Shown one piece after another: positions 38,215 through 48,043 of a stretch of 64,000 bases of DNA. The first letter of the stretch is position 1. Every line of letters starts with the position of its first letter. The notes under the pieces were generated by a model. That model searched no databases and was not told where the DNA came from. It saw only the letters and a list, made by a program, of their open reading frames with translations. The translations under genes were made by a program, and so were the position numbers. The DNA lies in NCBI RefSeq assembly GCF_036417355.1, contig NZ_CP143889.1, positions 1,736,001 to 1,800,000 of the forward strand, read 5' to 3'. The DNA comes from Akkermansia sp. RCC_12PD (lineage in GTDB: Bacteria > Verrucomicrobiota > Verrucomicrobiia > Verrucomicrobiales > Akkermansiaceae).

Positions 38215-38402
38215 GAATATGTGGGAAAGGCTTGAATGCGTCCGAATCATAGGAGACAGACATGTGAATACAATACATTTTTGGGTATGTATAGTGGCTG
38301 TATCATGGCCGCCAGCCGGTTCCGAAGACAGTCCGCGCGGGCGCTTCCTTTCCTGCTGACTGTGGATATGCTTGGTGGCTGTCTGTTTTCCATATAAAAT
38401 AA

Positions 38403-39134
38403 ATGCCGATGTACGAATGCCGTTTATTGAACGGGGCTGTCCGTTCTGCACGTCCGGCCAATATTCCCACCCTGTTTACGAATGCGGCGGCGGCATGGGC
38501 CGCCGTGGCGGGGGGAGAATGGCCGCCACCCGGCATTTACCTGGGCGTGGTGCTGACGGGGCTGTTCTTTTATTTGTACGGCATGTGGGAGAATGACCGG
38601 GTGGACGCCCGCTGGGATGCCAGCCGGTATCCGGACCGTCCTGTTCCGTGCGGGGCTGTCAGCCCGTCTTTTTTAAGAGCGATTGCGCTGATGGCCGGAC
38701 TGGCCGGGCTGGTGCTGAATATGCTGCTGGGCGGGGAGTTTGCCGTGGGGGGACTCCTGCTGATCGTTATTTCCCTGTACAATATGTTTCACAAGTTCTG
38801 GAGCGGCTCCATCCTGCTGATGGGACTTTGCCGCGGGCTGTGGGTGACGGTTGCGGGGCTGATTTTTTCCCATGCGGAGGGCAGGGCCGTTCTGCCGGAT
38901 GCCGTGCTGTGGTATGCTGCGGGGTTGACCGTGTTTACCTGTGTAATTTCCCTGGTGGCGCGGCGTGAGGCGGGGCGGCCGCGCGTTCAGGCTGCGGTGG
39001 GGTTATTGTTGTCAGGCATGTGCCTGTTTGACGCGGCATGGCTGTTTTCCTTCGGTTCCTGGCTGGGAGCAGGAGCTGTCGTGTTATGGGCCGGGACGCG
39101 GCTTTTACAGAAACGGGGCGTACGCGCTACATAG
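38403..39134 (+). CDS. UbiA-family prenyltransferase
   Basis: 243 residues with seven to nine membrane helices. The first aspartate-rich motif of UbiA enzymes is clear: GMWENDRVDARWDASRYPDR (NDxxD pattern), preceded by ARPANIPTLFTNAAAAW. The second Asp motif is not evident (the equivalent loop is near VARREAGRPR). Family members attach prenyl chains to aromatic or other acceptors at the membrane (quinones, haem, carotenoid-related lipids). It is shorter than the usual 280-300 residues and has no pathway neighbours, so the acceptor cannot be named. Confidence 0.8.
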   Translation: MPMYECRLLNGAVRSARPANIPTLFTNAAAAWAAVAGGEWPPPGIYLGVVLTGLFFYLYGMWENDRVDARWDASRYPDRPVPCGAVSPSFLRAIALMAGLAGLVLNMLLGGEFAVGGLLLIVISLYNMFHKFWSGSILLMGLCRGLWVTVAGLIFSHAEGRAVLPDAVLWYAAGLTVFTCVISLVARREAGRPRVQAAVGLLLSGMCLFDAAWLFSFGSWLGAGAVVLWAGTRLLQKRGVRAT

Positions 39135-39189
39135 GTTTGGATTGAAATGACAGGAAAAATATGCATGATTTGACGGGAGAAAGTGGGTT

Positions 39190-39840
39190 ATGAGTGAATT
39201 GATCATCAAGATAGGACCGTTGTTCTGGGTATTGAGCGTGCTGGCCGTGTACGGCCTGGCGGTTGTGGCGGAACGTATTTTGTATTTCCACAGGATTCAG
39301 ATCAACACGGGGGATTTTTTAAGGGGCATTTCCAGGCTGGTGAAGGCCGGCAACGTGGATGAAGCCAGGCATGAGGCGTCCATTCTGCCCGGTCCCGAGG
39401 CTCGCGTAGTTTCTTCTGTACTGGCCCATTCCGGGCTGGAGCGCCAGGAACTGCGCACGGTTGCGGAGGATTCCGTTCAGATGGAGGTGTTCCAGATTGA
39501 AAAGAATATCCGCGGATTGCTGGTGGTGGCTACAGTCAGCCCGCTGGTAGGTGTACTGGGGACTATTCAGGGATTGATCGGATTTTATTCCCAGCCCGGA
39601 GTGCTGGAAGGGAAGGCTCCCACCCTGGCCATGTCTGACGCCGTGTTCCAGGCTTTGCTGAGTTCCGCCCTTGGGCTGAGCATCGCGATTCCCGCCTATT
39701 TGTTTTATTGTTATCTGGCTTCCCGCGCCCGTCAGGTGGTCCATTCTCTGGAGCGTGCCGGAACAGAAGCCGTCTGCCTGGTATGCGACGCCCGCCAGGA
39801 GCGCGAGGATGGGGAACGCATGGCCGGCAGAAGGGACTGA
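39190..39840 (+). CDS. ExbB/TolQ-family proton channel subunit
   Basis: 216 residues with the family topology: an N-terminal helix (IGPLFWVLSVLAVYGLAVV), a cytoplasmic loop (about 35-105), then two helices in the conserved GLLVVATVSPLVGVLGTIQG and ALLSSALGLSIAIPAYLFY. ExbB pentamers use the proton gradient with ExbD to energise TonB. It is first in a four-gene rightward cassette with an ExbD-like, a TonB-like and a zinc-ribbon protein, preceded by GGGAG-type purines. Confidence 0.9.
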   Translation: MSELIIKIGPLFWVLSVLAVYGLAVVAERILYFHRIQINTGDFLRGISRLVKAGNVDEARHEASILPGPEARVVSSVLAHSGLERQELRTVAEDSVQMEVFQIEKNIRGLLVVATVSPLVGVLGTIQGLIGFYSQPGVLEGKAPTLAMSDAVFQALLSSALGLSIAIPAYLFYCYLASRARQVVHSLERAGTEAVCLVCDARQEREDGERMAGRRD

Positions 39841-39865
39841 GAAAGTTTAAAGGAGACGGAGAGAC

Positions 39866-40300
39866 GTGCAGATCAAAACCCGTTCAACCTTGCCCTCCGG
39901 GGCATTTTTCCTGCAGGTGATTGTTCTGCTGGATCTGGTGATTCTTGTGTGTGTGCTGACGGTGATGACTTCCCGTGTGGGGATGGAGTATGGTTACGAG
40001 GTAAAGGCTCCAGCCTCCGGATTCCTGATGAATATCGTGGGAGATGTGGAATTTATTTCCGTTACGGCCGGAGAGCAGCCGTCCTTTTACCTCGGAAATC
40101 GGCTGATTGAGGGGGGATTGCCCGGAGTCGCCGCGGAACTGGACCGGATTGTCCGCAGCCATGGGACGGACGGAGGTGACCGCATGAGCATTGCCCTGCG
40201 GCTTGATTCTTCCGTTTCCCACGGTCTGAGGGAACAGCTTGAGAATATGGTGCTGTCCAGGGGAATGAAGTGTTATATTGCCACTGAACCAGCAGATTGA
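39866..40300 (+). CDS. ExbD-like biopolymer transport protein
   Basis: 144 residues. A single N-terminal helix (FFLQVIVLLDLVILVCVLTV) carries an Asp at residue 23, where ExbD and TolR have their essential proton-carrying Asp. The remainder is a periplasmic alpha/beta domain ending in the ExbD-like strand MVLSRGMKCYIATEP. Sequence similarity is weak apart from topology, the Asp and the position just after ExbB (25 bp gap), so this is a divergent member. Confidence 0.7.
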   Translation: MQIKTRSTLPSGAFFLQVIVLLDLVILVCVLTVMTSRVGMEYGYEVKAPASGFLMNIVGDVEFISVTAGEQPSFYLGNRLIEGGLPGVAAELDRIVRSHGTDGGDRMSIALRLDSSVSHGLREQLENMVLSRGMKCYIATEPAD

Positions 40301-40319
40301 CATCTTTTCTTCCCTCCGC

Positions 40320-41087
40320 ATGAAGCTGAACAAAAAGAGCCGGGCCAAGATTTTCGACCTTCATCTGGGGTTGACGTTTGATTGGCGTGAGACTGGTATT
40401 CTGCGCTGGCGGATTTTGTTGTGGATGCTGTTTTTCGGCGTTTGTCTGTCGGTTGCTGCGGTGTTTGTGGATGTGGACGTTCCCGGTGTCCGGAGACGTG
40501 CGAACCAGACGGCGGCCGTCATTTTGTTCCCTGCGGACAATCCCCGCCTGCATCAGTATGTGCTCCGCAATACTCCTCTGCCTGTAAGAGGACCGGTGTG
40601 GGCTGACCCCGTGACGGCTGGACCCATTGGGGAAACGGGCGTGACACTGCCCTCTCTTAGTTCATCGGATACACCCCTGGAGCTTCTTCCTCCCGTGCCG
40701 TTGCCGACCGTAGCGGACCAAGTGTGGCGCATGTGGCAGTATCCGGATTTTCATATTCTTTCCGTGATGAATCCGTCTCTGGACATTTCCGGCACGTGCG
40801 TTCCCTATTTGTCTTTTTATTCTCCCGGCCTGGATGGACGGATTGTGACGTCGGGAGTCCTGGATGGTTTTGCCAGAAGCGAAGACCATACCGGGCTGAG
40901 AAGCGAATTTTTTGTGGTCGTGGACGAGTGGGGCGTTCCTTCCCAGGTACTTTTGCTGGATTCTTCCGGGAGTTCCGGTGCGGATGATTCCGCCATGAGG
41001 TTTGTACGTTCCCTGCGCTGGGTTCCTTCTGCGGCTCCACGCAGCGGCACCATGTCCATAGAATGGAAGGAGGCGGAAGAGTTATGA
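40320..41087 (+). CDS. TonB-like energy transducer (divergent)
   Basis: 255 residues from Met at 40320; the frame is open from 40278, which would overlap the ExbD-like gene. Cytoplasmic head, one membrane helix (LLWMLFFGVCLSVAAVFV), a proline-containing periplasmic linker (LELLPPVPLPTVAD), and a C-terminal domain with the TonB_C-type pattern FFVVVDEWGVPSQVLLLDSS followed by SGADDSAMRFVRSLRWVPS. The order ExbB-ExbD-this gene supports a TonB role: coupling inner-membrane energy to outer-membrane receptors. The Pro-rich spacer is short. No receptor gene is adjacent. Confidence 0.65.
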   Translation: MKLNKKSRAKIFDLHLGLTFDWRETGILRWRILLWMLFFGVCLSVAAVFVDVDVPGVRRRANQTAAVILFPADNPRLHQYVLRNTPLPVRGPVWADPVTAGPIGETGVTLPSLSSSDTPLELLPPVPLPTVADQVWRMWQYPDFHILSVMNPSLDISGTCVPYLSFYSPGLDGRIVTSGVLDGFARSEDHTGLRSEFFVVVDEWGVPSQVLLLDSSGSSGADDSAMRFVRSLRWVPSAAPRSGTMSIEWKEAEEL

Positions 41088-41302
41088 ATATGTCTGTCCA
41101 GGATTTCCTGACGCGCCTGTTTCTGTTTGCCTGCGGCGGTTTTGCCGCCGTGGTGTTTGCATGCTTTGTGACGGGGTGCGTGCGTTCTTTTCTGGAAAGG
41201 CGCCGCAAGGTTCAGTGCCGGATATGCAGATACCGGTTTTACGCTACTCCGAATAACAGCCATGCGGAATGTCCGCATTGCGGCGCGGCCAACAGGAGCT
41301 GA
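41084..41302 (+). CDS. Small membrane protein with zinc ribbon
   Basis: 72 residues. The start overlaps the previous stop (ATGA), so it is translationally coupled to the TonB-like gene. One membrane helix (LFLFACGGFAAVVFACFVTG) is followed by a basic stretch and two Cys pairs, CRICRYRFYATPNN and CPHCGAANRS, a typical cytoplasmic zinc ribbon. Its tight coupling suggests it belongs to the Exb/TonB-like complex, possibly as a regulator or assembly factor; that is inference. Confidence 0.7.
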   Translation: MNMSVQDFLTRLFLFACGGFAAVVFACFVTGCVRSFLERRRKVQCRICRYRFYATPNNSHAECPHCGAANRS

Positions 41303-41328
41303 AGGGTGTCCGTATCTGAAACTGCGGA

Positions 41329-41769
41329 TTAATAGATCCGCAGGGATTCTTCATCAATGGGCAGGGAATCCATGCCCAGGTCTTCCGCCCCGTGCGTTCC
41401 CATTTCCTCCCGCACGTAGATGACGTCCACCCGGCTGCTTTTGCCTTCTCCGGAGCGGTAGCGGATGCGCGGTTCCCTGATGACCACGGTATTGCCTCCC
41501 ATGGCGGCGGCTTCCTTGGTGAAGTAGTTGATCAATTCCTTGTCATCCATGGAAACATGGACAATGCGGCCGTCCGGACCGTCAAAGTGTCCCACATTAG
41601 TATATTCCCCCATGGGATATTCATCAATGACCAGAACCTCGTTCTGGTGAATAGGGGCTCGGGGTGCGCCGGATGTTACGGGCGTCCAGGCATTGGGTCC
41701 TGTTGGGGAGGAGCAGGCTGTAATCAGACTTGTCAGGCAGAAGCCCACGCTGAAAAGAGGCGCTTTCAT
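41329..41769 (-). CDS. Small lipoprotein, unknown function
   Basis: 146 residues from MKAPLFSVGFCLTSLITACS, which has a lipobox (LITAC); the frame is open further upstream but would bury this signal. The mature part has a beta-rich region with DEYPMGEYTNVGHFDGPDGR and INYFTKEAAAMGGNTVVIRE, reminiscent of small envelope lipoproteins with a YajI/DUF4156-like fold, though not securely assigned. The upstream gene ends 13 bp before it, so they probably share a transcript. Confidence 0.65.
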   Translation of the reverse strand: MKAPLFSVGFCLTSLITACSSPTGPNAWTPVTSGAPRAPIHQNEVLVIDEYPMGEYTNVGHFDGPDGRIVHVSMDDKELINYFTKEAAAMGGNTVVIREPRIRYRSGEGKSSRVDVIYVREEMGTHGAEDLGMDSLPIDEESLRIY

Positions 41770-41782
41770 GGTTTTCCTGCCG

Positions 41783-42046
41783 TTAATAATCGGCAGGAGG
41801 TACAAAAATGCAACGGTAAACTTCGTTGCCATCGTGAAAGATTTGCACCATGACACGGTCCGGCGTTCTTTTCACGCAGTAAAAGTCGTGTTCCTCCGGA
41901 ATGGGCGGCGCATAGCGGCGGGAGGAACGGCGGGCAAAGACATGCTGGCGGAATACTCCCACAACGGCATGATTGCTCATCTTGACGATGGTGTAGTAAT
42001 CGCTGGTAGGCAGGGTAATGGAAGGCGGGACGTCTTTGGCACTCAC
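41783..42046 (-). CDS. Hypothetical 87-residue protein
   Basis: No domain recognised. Sequence is beta-prone and rich in His/Tyr (SDYYTIVKMSNHAVVGVFRQ; YRCIFVPPADY). No signal peptide or membrane helix is visible. It sits 13 bp upstream of the small lipoprotein gene on the same strand and 77 bp after the next lipoprotein gene, which argues for a real small gene. Confidence 0.5.
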   Translation of the reverse strand: MSAKDVPPSITLPTSDYYTIVKMSNHAVVGVFRQHVFARRSSRRYAPPIPEEHDFYCVKRTPDRVMVQIFHDGNEVYRCIFVPPADY

Positions 42047-42123
42047 GGGAAGGAGTATAGATGGCGGCTGAAAATAAAGTCGAATCTGAAATGTGGCATG
42101 AGATCACGTCCTGCACGTTTTCC

Positions 42124-42735
42124 CTAGTCCGTCCGCCCCATCATTTCCCTGGTTTCCTGAATGGTGTGCGCCTGCGCTTCCCGGATGCTCATCATGGAAG
42201 GCTGTTCAAAATTTTTCCGCTTGGCATCAATGTCCCTGTTGATTTCATGGCCGAATTGTTTGTCCGCCTCTTTCCAGGTGCGTCCCTGAATTTCCGCCTT
42301 GCGCATGGCGTATTGCTTGGTGGCGTCCTGCCAGGTGCCGGTATTCACTCCCTTGGCATGAGCAATGAAGTCCGGGACTTCCGTCTTACCATCCATGAAG
42401 GATTTGGTCCCATCCCATTTTTTGGTTTCAAACCTGGTTCCCGCACCGTCAAACTGCTTTTTCTCAAATCCGGAGGTTTCAAAGGCTTTTTTCTCAACGG
42501 AGGAAATTTCCCCGCCGTATCTGCGGCCTTCAAAAGAGCTCCGTTTTTCAGAAACCATCTTCATTTCCCCGTCTTTATCCTTTTGCACGGAGAAGCCGCC
42601 GGCAAACCGGTCCATCAGGTCCATGGATTTTTGATTCCTGGTTTCCAGGCTGTTGGTAACAGTACGTTCGGTAGCGCAGGAGCAGAGCCCTGCAGCGGTA
42701 ATCAGGCAGAGATGCGTTATCCGGAACATGCTCAC
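42124..42735 (-). CDS. Lipoprotein, unknown function, charged repeats
   Basis: 203 residues. Signal peptide with lipobox (LITAAGLCSC). The mature protein is highly charged, with loosely repeated Lys-Xaa-Phe segments (SVEKKAFETSGFEKKQFDGA), then a helical Gln/Lys-rich C-terminus (DATKQYAMRKAEIQGRTWKE). No catalytic motif. It could be a cell-wall- or outer-membrane-associated structural lipoprotein. Confidence 0.6.
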   Translation of the reverse strand: MSMFRITHLCLITAAGLCSCATERTVTNSLETRNQKSMDLMDRFAGGFSVQKDKDGEMKMVSEKRSSFEGRRYGGEISSVEKKAFETSGFEKKQFDGAGTRFETKKWDGTKSFMDGKTEVPDFIAHAKGVNTGTWQDATKQYAMRKAEIQGRTWKEADKQFGHEINRDIDAKRKNFEQPSMMSIREAQAHTIQETREMMGRTD

Positions 42736-42772
42736 ATTCCCATTTTCCCGATTGGGAGGAAAATTGCAAACA

Positions 42773-42805
42773 AAAAGGCGTCTTCACCATGAGGATGAAG
42801 GCGCC
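42773..42805 (-). terminator. Intrinsic terminator after the HU gene
   Basis: On the minus strand GGCGCCTTCA pairs with TGAAGACGCC around a loop and is followed by a T-rich run. Confidence 0.8.
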
Positions 42806-42835
42806 CGGAGTAATTTGTCTTTCCCTGTGCCGGGG

Positions 42836-43141
42836 TTACTTGGAGGCGGTCAGCTTGGCGACCTGGTCCTTCAATTCCTTGCCAACTTTAAATTTGACCA
42901 CGGAACGGGCCGGAATCGGTACATCCTGGTCGGGGTTCTTGGGGTTGCGACCCACTTTGGGCTTCACTTCCTTTACCTGGAAGGTGCCGAAGTTGCGGAT
43001 CACAACACGGTCTCCCTCCGCAAGGGTGCTGGAGATAATGTCCACGGCACGTTGTACGATGTCGAACACTTCAATCTGAGTGAAGTTCGTTTCGGCGCTG
43101 ATTTTGTTAACGAGGTCTCGTTTTGTTAATGTTTTAGCCAT
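42836..43141 (-). CDS. HU/IHF-family DNA-binding protein
   Basis: 101 residues: MAKTLTKRDLVNKISAETNF, a helical dimer part, then the DNA-bending arm RNFGTFQVKEVKPKVGRNPK and IPARSVVKFKVGKELKDQV. The Pro at the arm tip region (DQDVPIPARS) is as expected. HU compacts DNA and helps recombination and initiation. Single gene between a terminator and the RNase HIII gene, transcribed away from the latter. HU versus IHF subtype is not decided. Confidence 0.95.
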   Translation of the reverse strand: MAKTLTKRDLVNKISAETNFTQIEVFDIVQRAVDIISSTLAEGDRVVIRNFGTFQVKEVKPKVGRNPKNPDQDVPIPARSVVKFKVGKELKDQVAKLTASK

Positions 43142-43337
43142 ATGAAGTGCAGAATGATATGAATGTATGAGTTTTATAGTTCACGGGGGATGATTTGTCT
43201 CCTAAAAAATAACAGAATCCGTGGCATGCTTGATTTTTGCGTATTCAACTGGGTGATGCAGGGAATTTGCTTGACCCTCCTTGTTTGCATGCTTTCCATT
43301 ATTGTTCCCCGGATATCCGGAGCAGAGAAGAAAGCGT

Positions 43338-44240
43338 ATGCGCACCACTTTTACAACCATGCTGACCGGCATCCAGGCCGGAAAACTGGAGGCTATTCTT
43401 GATACAAAGGGTTTTGAAAGGCAGCAGGTGCCCTACGCCCGTTTTTCCTTTTCCGGCCCCTCCCTTCTAGTGACAGTGTATGAAAAAAAGAACAAGCTTC
43501 TCGTGCAGGGTAAAGGGACGGATGAGTTTGTCGAATTCATCCTGGAACCGCAAGTAACCGGCCTTCTGTCCGTAGCGGAGGAAGAGGCAAAAGAGGCGTG
43601 TACGGCCCACTTCGGCATTGATGAGAGCGGCAAGGGCGACTACTTCGGCCCGCTGGTTGTCGCCGGAGTGTATGCGGACGCGCGCATAGGGGCGGCTTTG
43701 CGGAAATTGGGCGTATGCGACAGCAAGCTGGTGTCCACTTCTTCCCGAATTCGTTCTCTGGCGGAGGGAATCCGCAAGGTTCCCGGCATCCGGTTCCATT
43801 TGGTGAGCATCGGGCCGGAACGGTATAATCAGCTTTATCCCGAATTCAAGAATTTGAACCGTTTTCTGGCCTGGGGGCATGCCACTGTCATTGAGGGGCT
43901 GGTGGGAAAGGTGCCGGACTGCCCCATGGCGCTGAGCGACCAGTTTGCCAATCCTTTCGTCCTGAAAAGGGCGCTGGCCGCCAAGAAGCTGGCCATCCGT
44001 CTGGAACAGCGAACCAAGGCGGAGAGTGATGTCGCGGTAGCCGCCGCTTCCATTTTGGCGCGCGAGCGCTTTGTAAACTGGATGGATGCCGCGGGAGAGG
44101 CTGCCGGAATGAAGCTGCCGCTCGGCGCGTCCGGACAAGTGGTGAAGGCCGGCCGCCGGCTTGTAGCCACGCATGGGGAAGAGATGCTGCCGAAGGTGGC
44201 CAAGATGCATTTCAAGACCACGCAGTCCGTCTTGAAATGA
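43338..44240 (+). CDS. rnhC: Ribonuclease HIII
   Basis: 300 residues from MRTTFTTMLTGIQAGKLEAI; the frame is open 57 bp further upstream, but this start matches the family's TBP-like N-terminal domain. Then the RNase HII/HIII catalytic domain: GIDESGKGDYFGPLVVAGVY (Asp-Glu-Gly-type DESGKGD), LGVCDSKLVSTSSR, and KAESDVAVAAASILARERFV. It cleaves the RNA strand of RNA-DNA hybrids. It converges with the RlpA gene; the stops are one base apart. Confidence 0.93.
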   Translation: MRTTFTTMLTGIQAGKLEAILDTKGFERQQVPYARFSFSGPSLLVTVYEKKNKLLVQGKGTDEFVEFILEPQVTGLLSVAEEEAKEACTAHFGIDESGKGDYFGPLVVAGVYADARIGAALRKLGVCDSKLVSTSSRIRSLAEGIRKVPGIRFHLVSIGPERYNQLYPEFKNLNRFLAWGHATVIEGLVGKVPDCPMALSDQFANPFVLKRALAAKKLAIRLEQRTKAESDVAVAAASILARERFVNWMDAAGEAAGMKLPLGASGQVVKAGRRLVATHGEEMLPKVAKMHFKTTQSVLK

Positions 44241-44241
44241 T

Positions 44242-44760
44242 TCAGGCGGGTGTGGCCAGGGGCGGCGCTTCCCGTTTCCATTTGCCGTCCCCCACGGACA
44301 GAACGGTAATTCTTACTCTGTCCAGGCCGTGGTGTTTCATGTCCAGGCGCTCGGCGGCTTTTTCACTCAAGTCGATGATGCGGTTCCTGACGAACGGTCC
44401 CCGGTCGTTGACGCGGACTTTAACAGATTTTCCCGTGCGCAGGGATTGGACAAGCACTTCGCAGGGCAGGGGGAGGGTGGGATGAGCCGCATGCAGGTGC
44501 CAGGGCCGGACGTTTTCCCCGATGGCCGTCGATCCGCTGACAAGGCCCCAAAGGGAACACTCATTATAGTGGGAGGCAATACCTGTTTGCTCAAATCCCA
44601 GGGCCTGTTCCACGCTCATGGGATGGTAGCGGTGGCCCCGTATGGTGTATGGACGCGTCATGTAGCCGGGATAGTCCCGGCTTTTGGGGGAGGACGAACA
44701 GGCGGCCAGCCATAAGAGCCCCGCCAGCATGGCCGTCCCCCTGATGATGCCCGCATGCAT
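44242..44760 (-). CDS. RlpA-like lipoprotein (septal lytic transglycosylase family)
   Basis: 172 residues from MHAGIIRGTAMLAGLLWLAAC, which has a lipobox. The double-psi beta-barrel core is present: EQTGIASHYNECSLWGLVSG (the usual GxASwYg start is GIASHYN), AAHPTLPLPCEVLVQSLRTG and VRVNDRGPFVRNRIIDLSEK. RlpA proteins act on stem-peptide-free peptidoglycan at the septum. It lacks a SPOR domain, so septal targeting is uncertain. Confidence 0.85.
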   Translation of the reverse strand: MHAGIIRGTAMLAGLLWLAACSSSPKSRDYPGYMTRPYTIRGHRYHPMSVEQALGFEQTGIASHYNECSLWGLVSGSTAIGENVRPWHLHAAHPTLPLPCEVLVQSLRTGKSVKVRVNDRGPFVRNRIIDLSEKAAERLDMKHHGLDRVRITVLSVGDGKWKREAPPLATPA

Positions 44761-44907
44761 GTTGTAGTTATAGGGAAGGAACATCGTAAAATGCAAGCCG
44801 CCGCTGTGTTTTTCCTTTTTTGCAGACGTTATGCTCCCTGGAGGGAAGCAGCGGAACGGCTCCGTCTTGCCGGTTCTGGCCTTTAGCTGGACGGGATGTG
44901 CTTGTTA

Positions 44908-44947
44908 GTTGATTTGGGTTGACTTGGTTTACATGCTTGCGTAGCTT
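44908..44947 (+). promoter_or_regulatory. Putative promoter with tandem 10-bp repeats upstream of the Nudix regulator
   Basis: Two directly adjacent near-identical decamers, GTTGATTTGG (44908-44917) and GTTGACTTGG (44918-44927), overlap a possible -35 TTGACT (44919-44924) with a -10-like TAGCTT 17 bp downstream. Position and repetition suggest an operator for the regulator encoded next, but this is by eye. Confidence 0.4.
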
Positions 44948-44986
44948 CGGAGGCGTTGCTGGCAACTTACTACAATAGATTATATA

Positions 44987-45709
44987 ATGAACAGACAAGC
45001 ATTTTATCCGCATCTCTCAGTGGATTGTGTGTTGATGGGGTTCGACGAGGAAGGACTGAAGGTCCTCCTGGTCGAAAAGACGCATGTTGATCCGGGCCAT
45101 ACGGGAGCCATTTCCAAGCTTCCCGGAGATTTGATTTATGAGGACGAGGAGCTTGACGCGGCTGCCCGCCGCATCCTGTTTGACATGACTGGCATGTCCT
45201 CTCCCCATTTGGAGCAATTCCATACGTTCGGCTCCCCTTCGCGGATCAAGAACCCGGCGGACAGGGAATGGGTGGAAGCCACGTCCGGACGGAAGATCGG
45301 CCGGCTGGTGACAGTAGCCTATATGGCCATGCTGAGGATTTCAACCAAGCTGCGCAAGCTGATGGAGAGCCACAAGACCCGGTGGGTGCCCGTGGATGAT
45401 CTGCCGGAGCTGGCTTTTGACCACCGGGACATTGTTGAACTGGCTCTGGAAAGGGTACGTTCAGCCGTGAAGAAGGAGCCGGCCCTGATTTACGACATGC
45501 TGCCTTCCAAGTTTACTGCTCTTCAACTCCGGAGGCTGAATGAGGAAATTCATGGCAAGTCCATGGATGTGCGCAATTTCCACAAGAAGATAGCCGCAAG
45601 GCCGTATATCGTTCAGTTGGACGAAAAGGAGGAGGGGGTGGCGCACCGCGCGGCGCGCTACTACCGCTTTGACCGTAAAATTTACAACCGCCTTTACTGT
45701 CGGAACTGA
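44987..45709 (+). CDS. Nudix-related transcriptional regulator (NrtR/AraR-like)
   Basis: 240 residues. N-terminal Nudix fold (LSVDCVLMGFDEEGLKVLLV) with the Nudix-box position reading DAAARRILFDMTGM, so the catalytic Arg-Glu...Glu-Glu of active hydrolases (REUxEExG) is lost. A C-terminal winged helix follows: LPSKFTALQLRRLNEEIHGK, then DVRNFHKKIAARPYI. This architecture is the NrtR/AraR group, in which the Nudix domain is a ligand sensor (ADP-ribose derivatives or sugars) and not an enzyme. It stands alone, so its targets may be distant. Confidence 0.82.
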   Translation: MNRQAFYPHLSVDCVLMGFDEEGLKVLLVEKTHVDPGHTGAISKLPGDLIYEDEELDAAARRILFDMTGMSSPHLEQFHTFGSPSRIKNPADREWVEATSGRKIGRLVTVAYMAMLRISTKLRKLMESHKTRWVPVDDLPELAFDHRDIVELALERVRSAVKKEPALIYDMLPSKFTALQLRRLNEEIHGKSMDVRNFHKKIAARPYIVQLDEKEEGVAHRAARYYRFDRKIYNRLYCRN

Positions 45710-45735
45710 CGCAGGACCGTTTGACCGCACTTTTT

Positions 45736-45770
45736 AGAGCTCCCTTGCGCCATGTTGCGGAGGGAGCTCT
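45736..45770 (+). terminator. Hairpin between the Nudix regulator and trmB
   Basis: AGAGCTCCCT and AGGGAGCTCT form a perfect ten-base-pair stem, loop about 15 bases, followed by TCTCATTT. The T tract is weak. It overlaps the most upstream ATG of the trmB frame (45752), which argues that trmB starts later. Confidence 0.6.
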
Positions 45771-45823
45771 TCTCATTTGACAGAGTCCGGTTTGTAACGC
45801 ATCTTATGCGCACATTGATTCCC

Positions 45824-47555
<1,732 letters not shown>

Positions 47556-47559
<4 letters not shown>

Positions 47560-47936
47560 GTATCTTCATGTTAGCACAGGCCCAGGATGGCGCGGCAGCT
47601 CCTGCCGCTCCCGTTACTACCGCCACGGAAAGCGTTCCCGCCGGCCAGCCGGCCCCGGAACAACCGAATATTTTCGAGCAGATTTTCGGCGGTCCCATGT
47701 TCATGTTCGTGGTCATCATCATTCTGTTCTGGGTGATGCTGATCCGCCCGCAGAGAAAAGCCCAGAAGGAGCAGCAGGCGCGCATTGCATCCCTGCAGCG
47801 CGGGGACAAGGTGGTCACGAATGCGGGCCTTCACGGTTTTATTGAAAAGGTCAATGACCGCACCGTTTCTCTCAAGATTGCGGAAGGCGTGATCGTTGAG
47901 CTGGAAAAGAACGCGATCGTTCACGTTGAGAAGTAA
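47556..47936 (+). CDS. yajC: Sec translocase accessory protein YajC
   Basis: 126 residues. After a Pro/Ala-rich N-terminus comes a single membrane helix (FMFVVIIILFWVMLIRPQRK) with the invariant RPQ, then the small cytoplasmic domain (GDKVVTNAGLHGFIEKVND; VELEKNAIVHVEK). YajC accompanies SecDF-YidC. Start overlaps the tgt stop (ATGA). The expected secD is not next; an EF-hand gene is. Confidence 0.93.
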
Positions 47937-47966
47937 TCGCCGCTTCCGCGTTTTCCGCATTTTCAG

Positions 47967-48011
47967 CATCCGTCTTGTGCCGGCCGCCGGCAGGGGGCGG
48001 ATGTTTATTTT
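47967..48011 (+). terminator. Possible terminator after yajC
   Basis: CATCCG pairs with CGGATG around a GC-rich inner hairpin (GCCGGCCGCCGGC), followed by TTTATTTT. The position, between yajC and the EF-hand gene, is plausible. Confidence 0.45.
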
Positions 48012-48043
48012 GAAACCGTCTTTTCATGGCGGGGTTAATAAGA

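Noticed and set aside
45752-45823. Upstream start for trmB
   Set aside because: The first ATG is inside a perfect hairpin and the added residues are not family-like.
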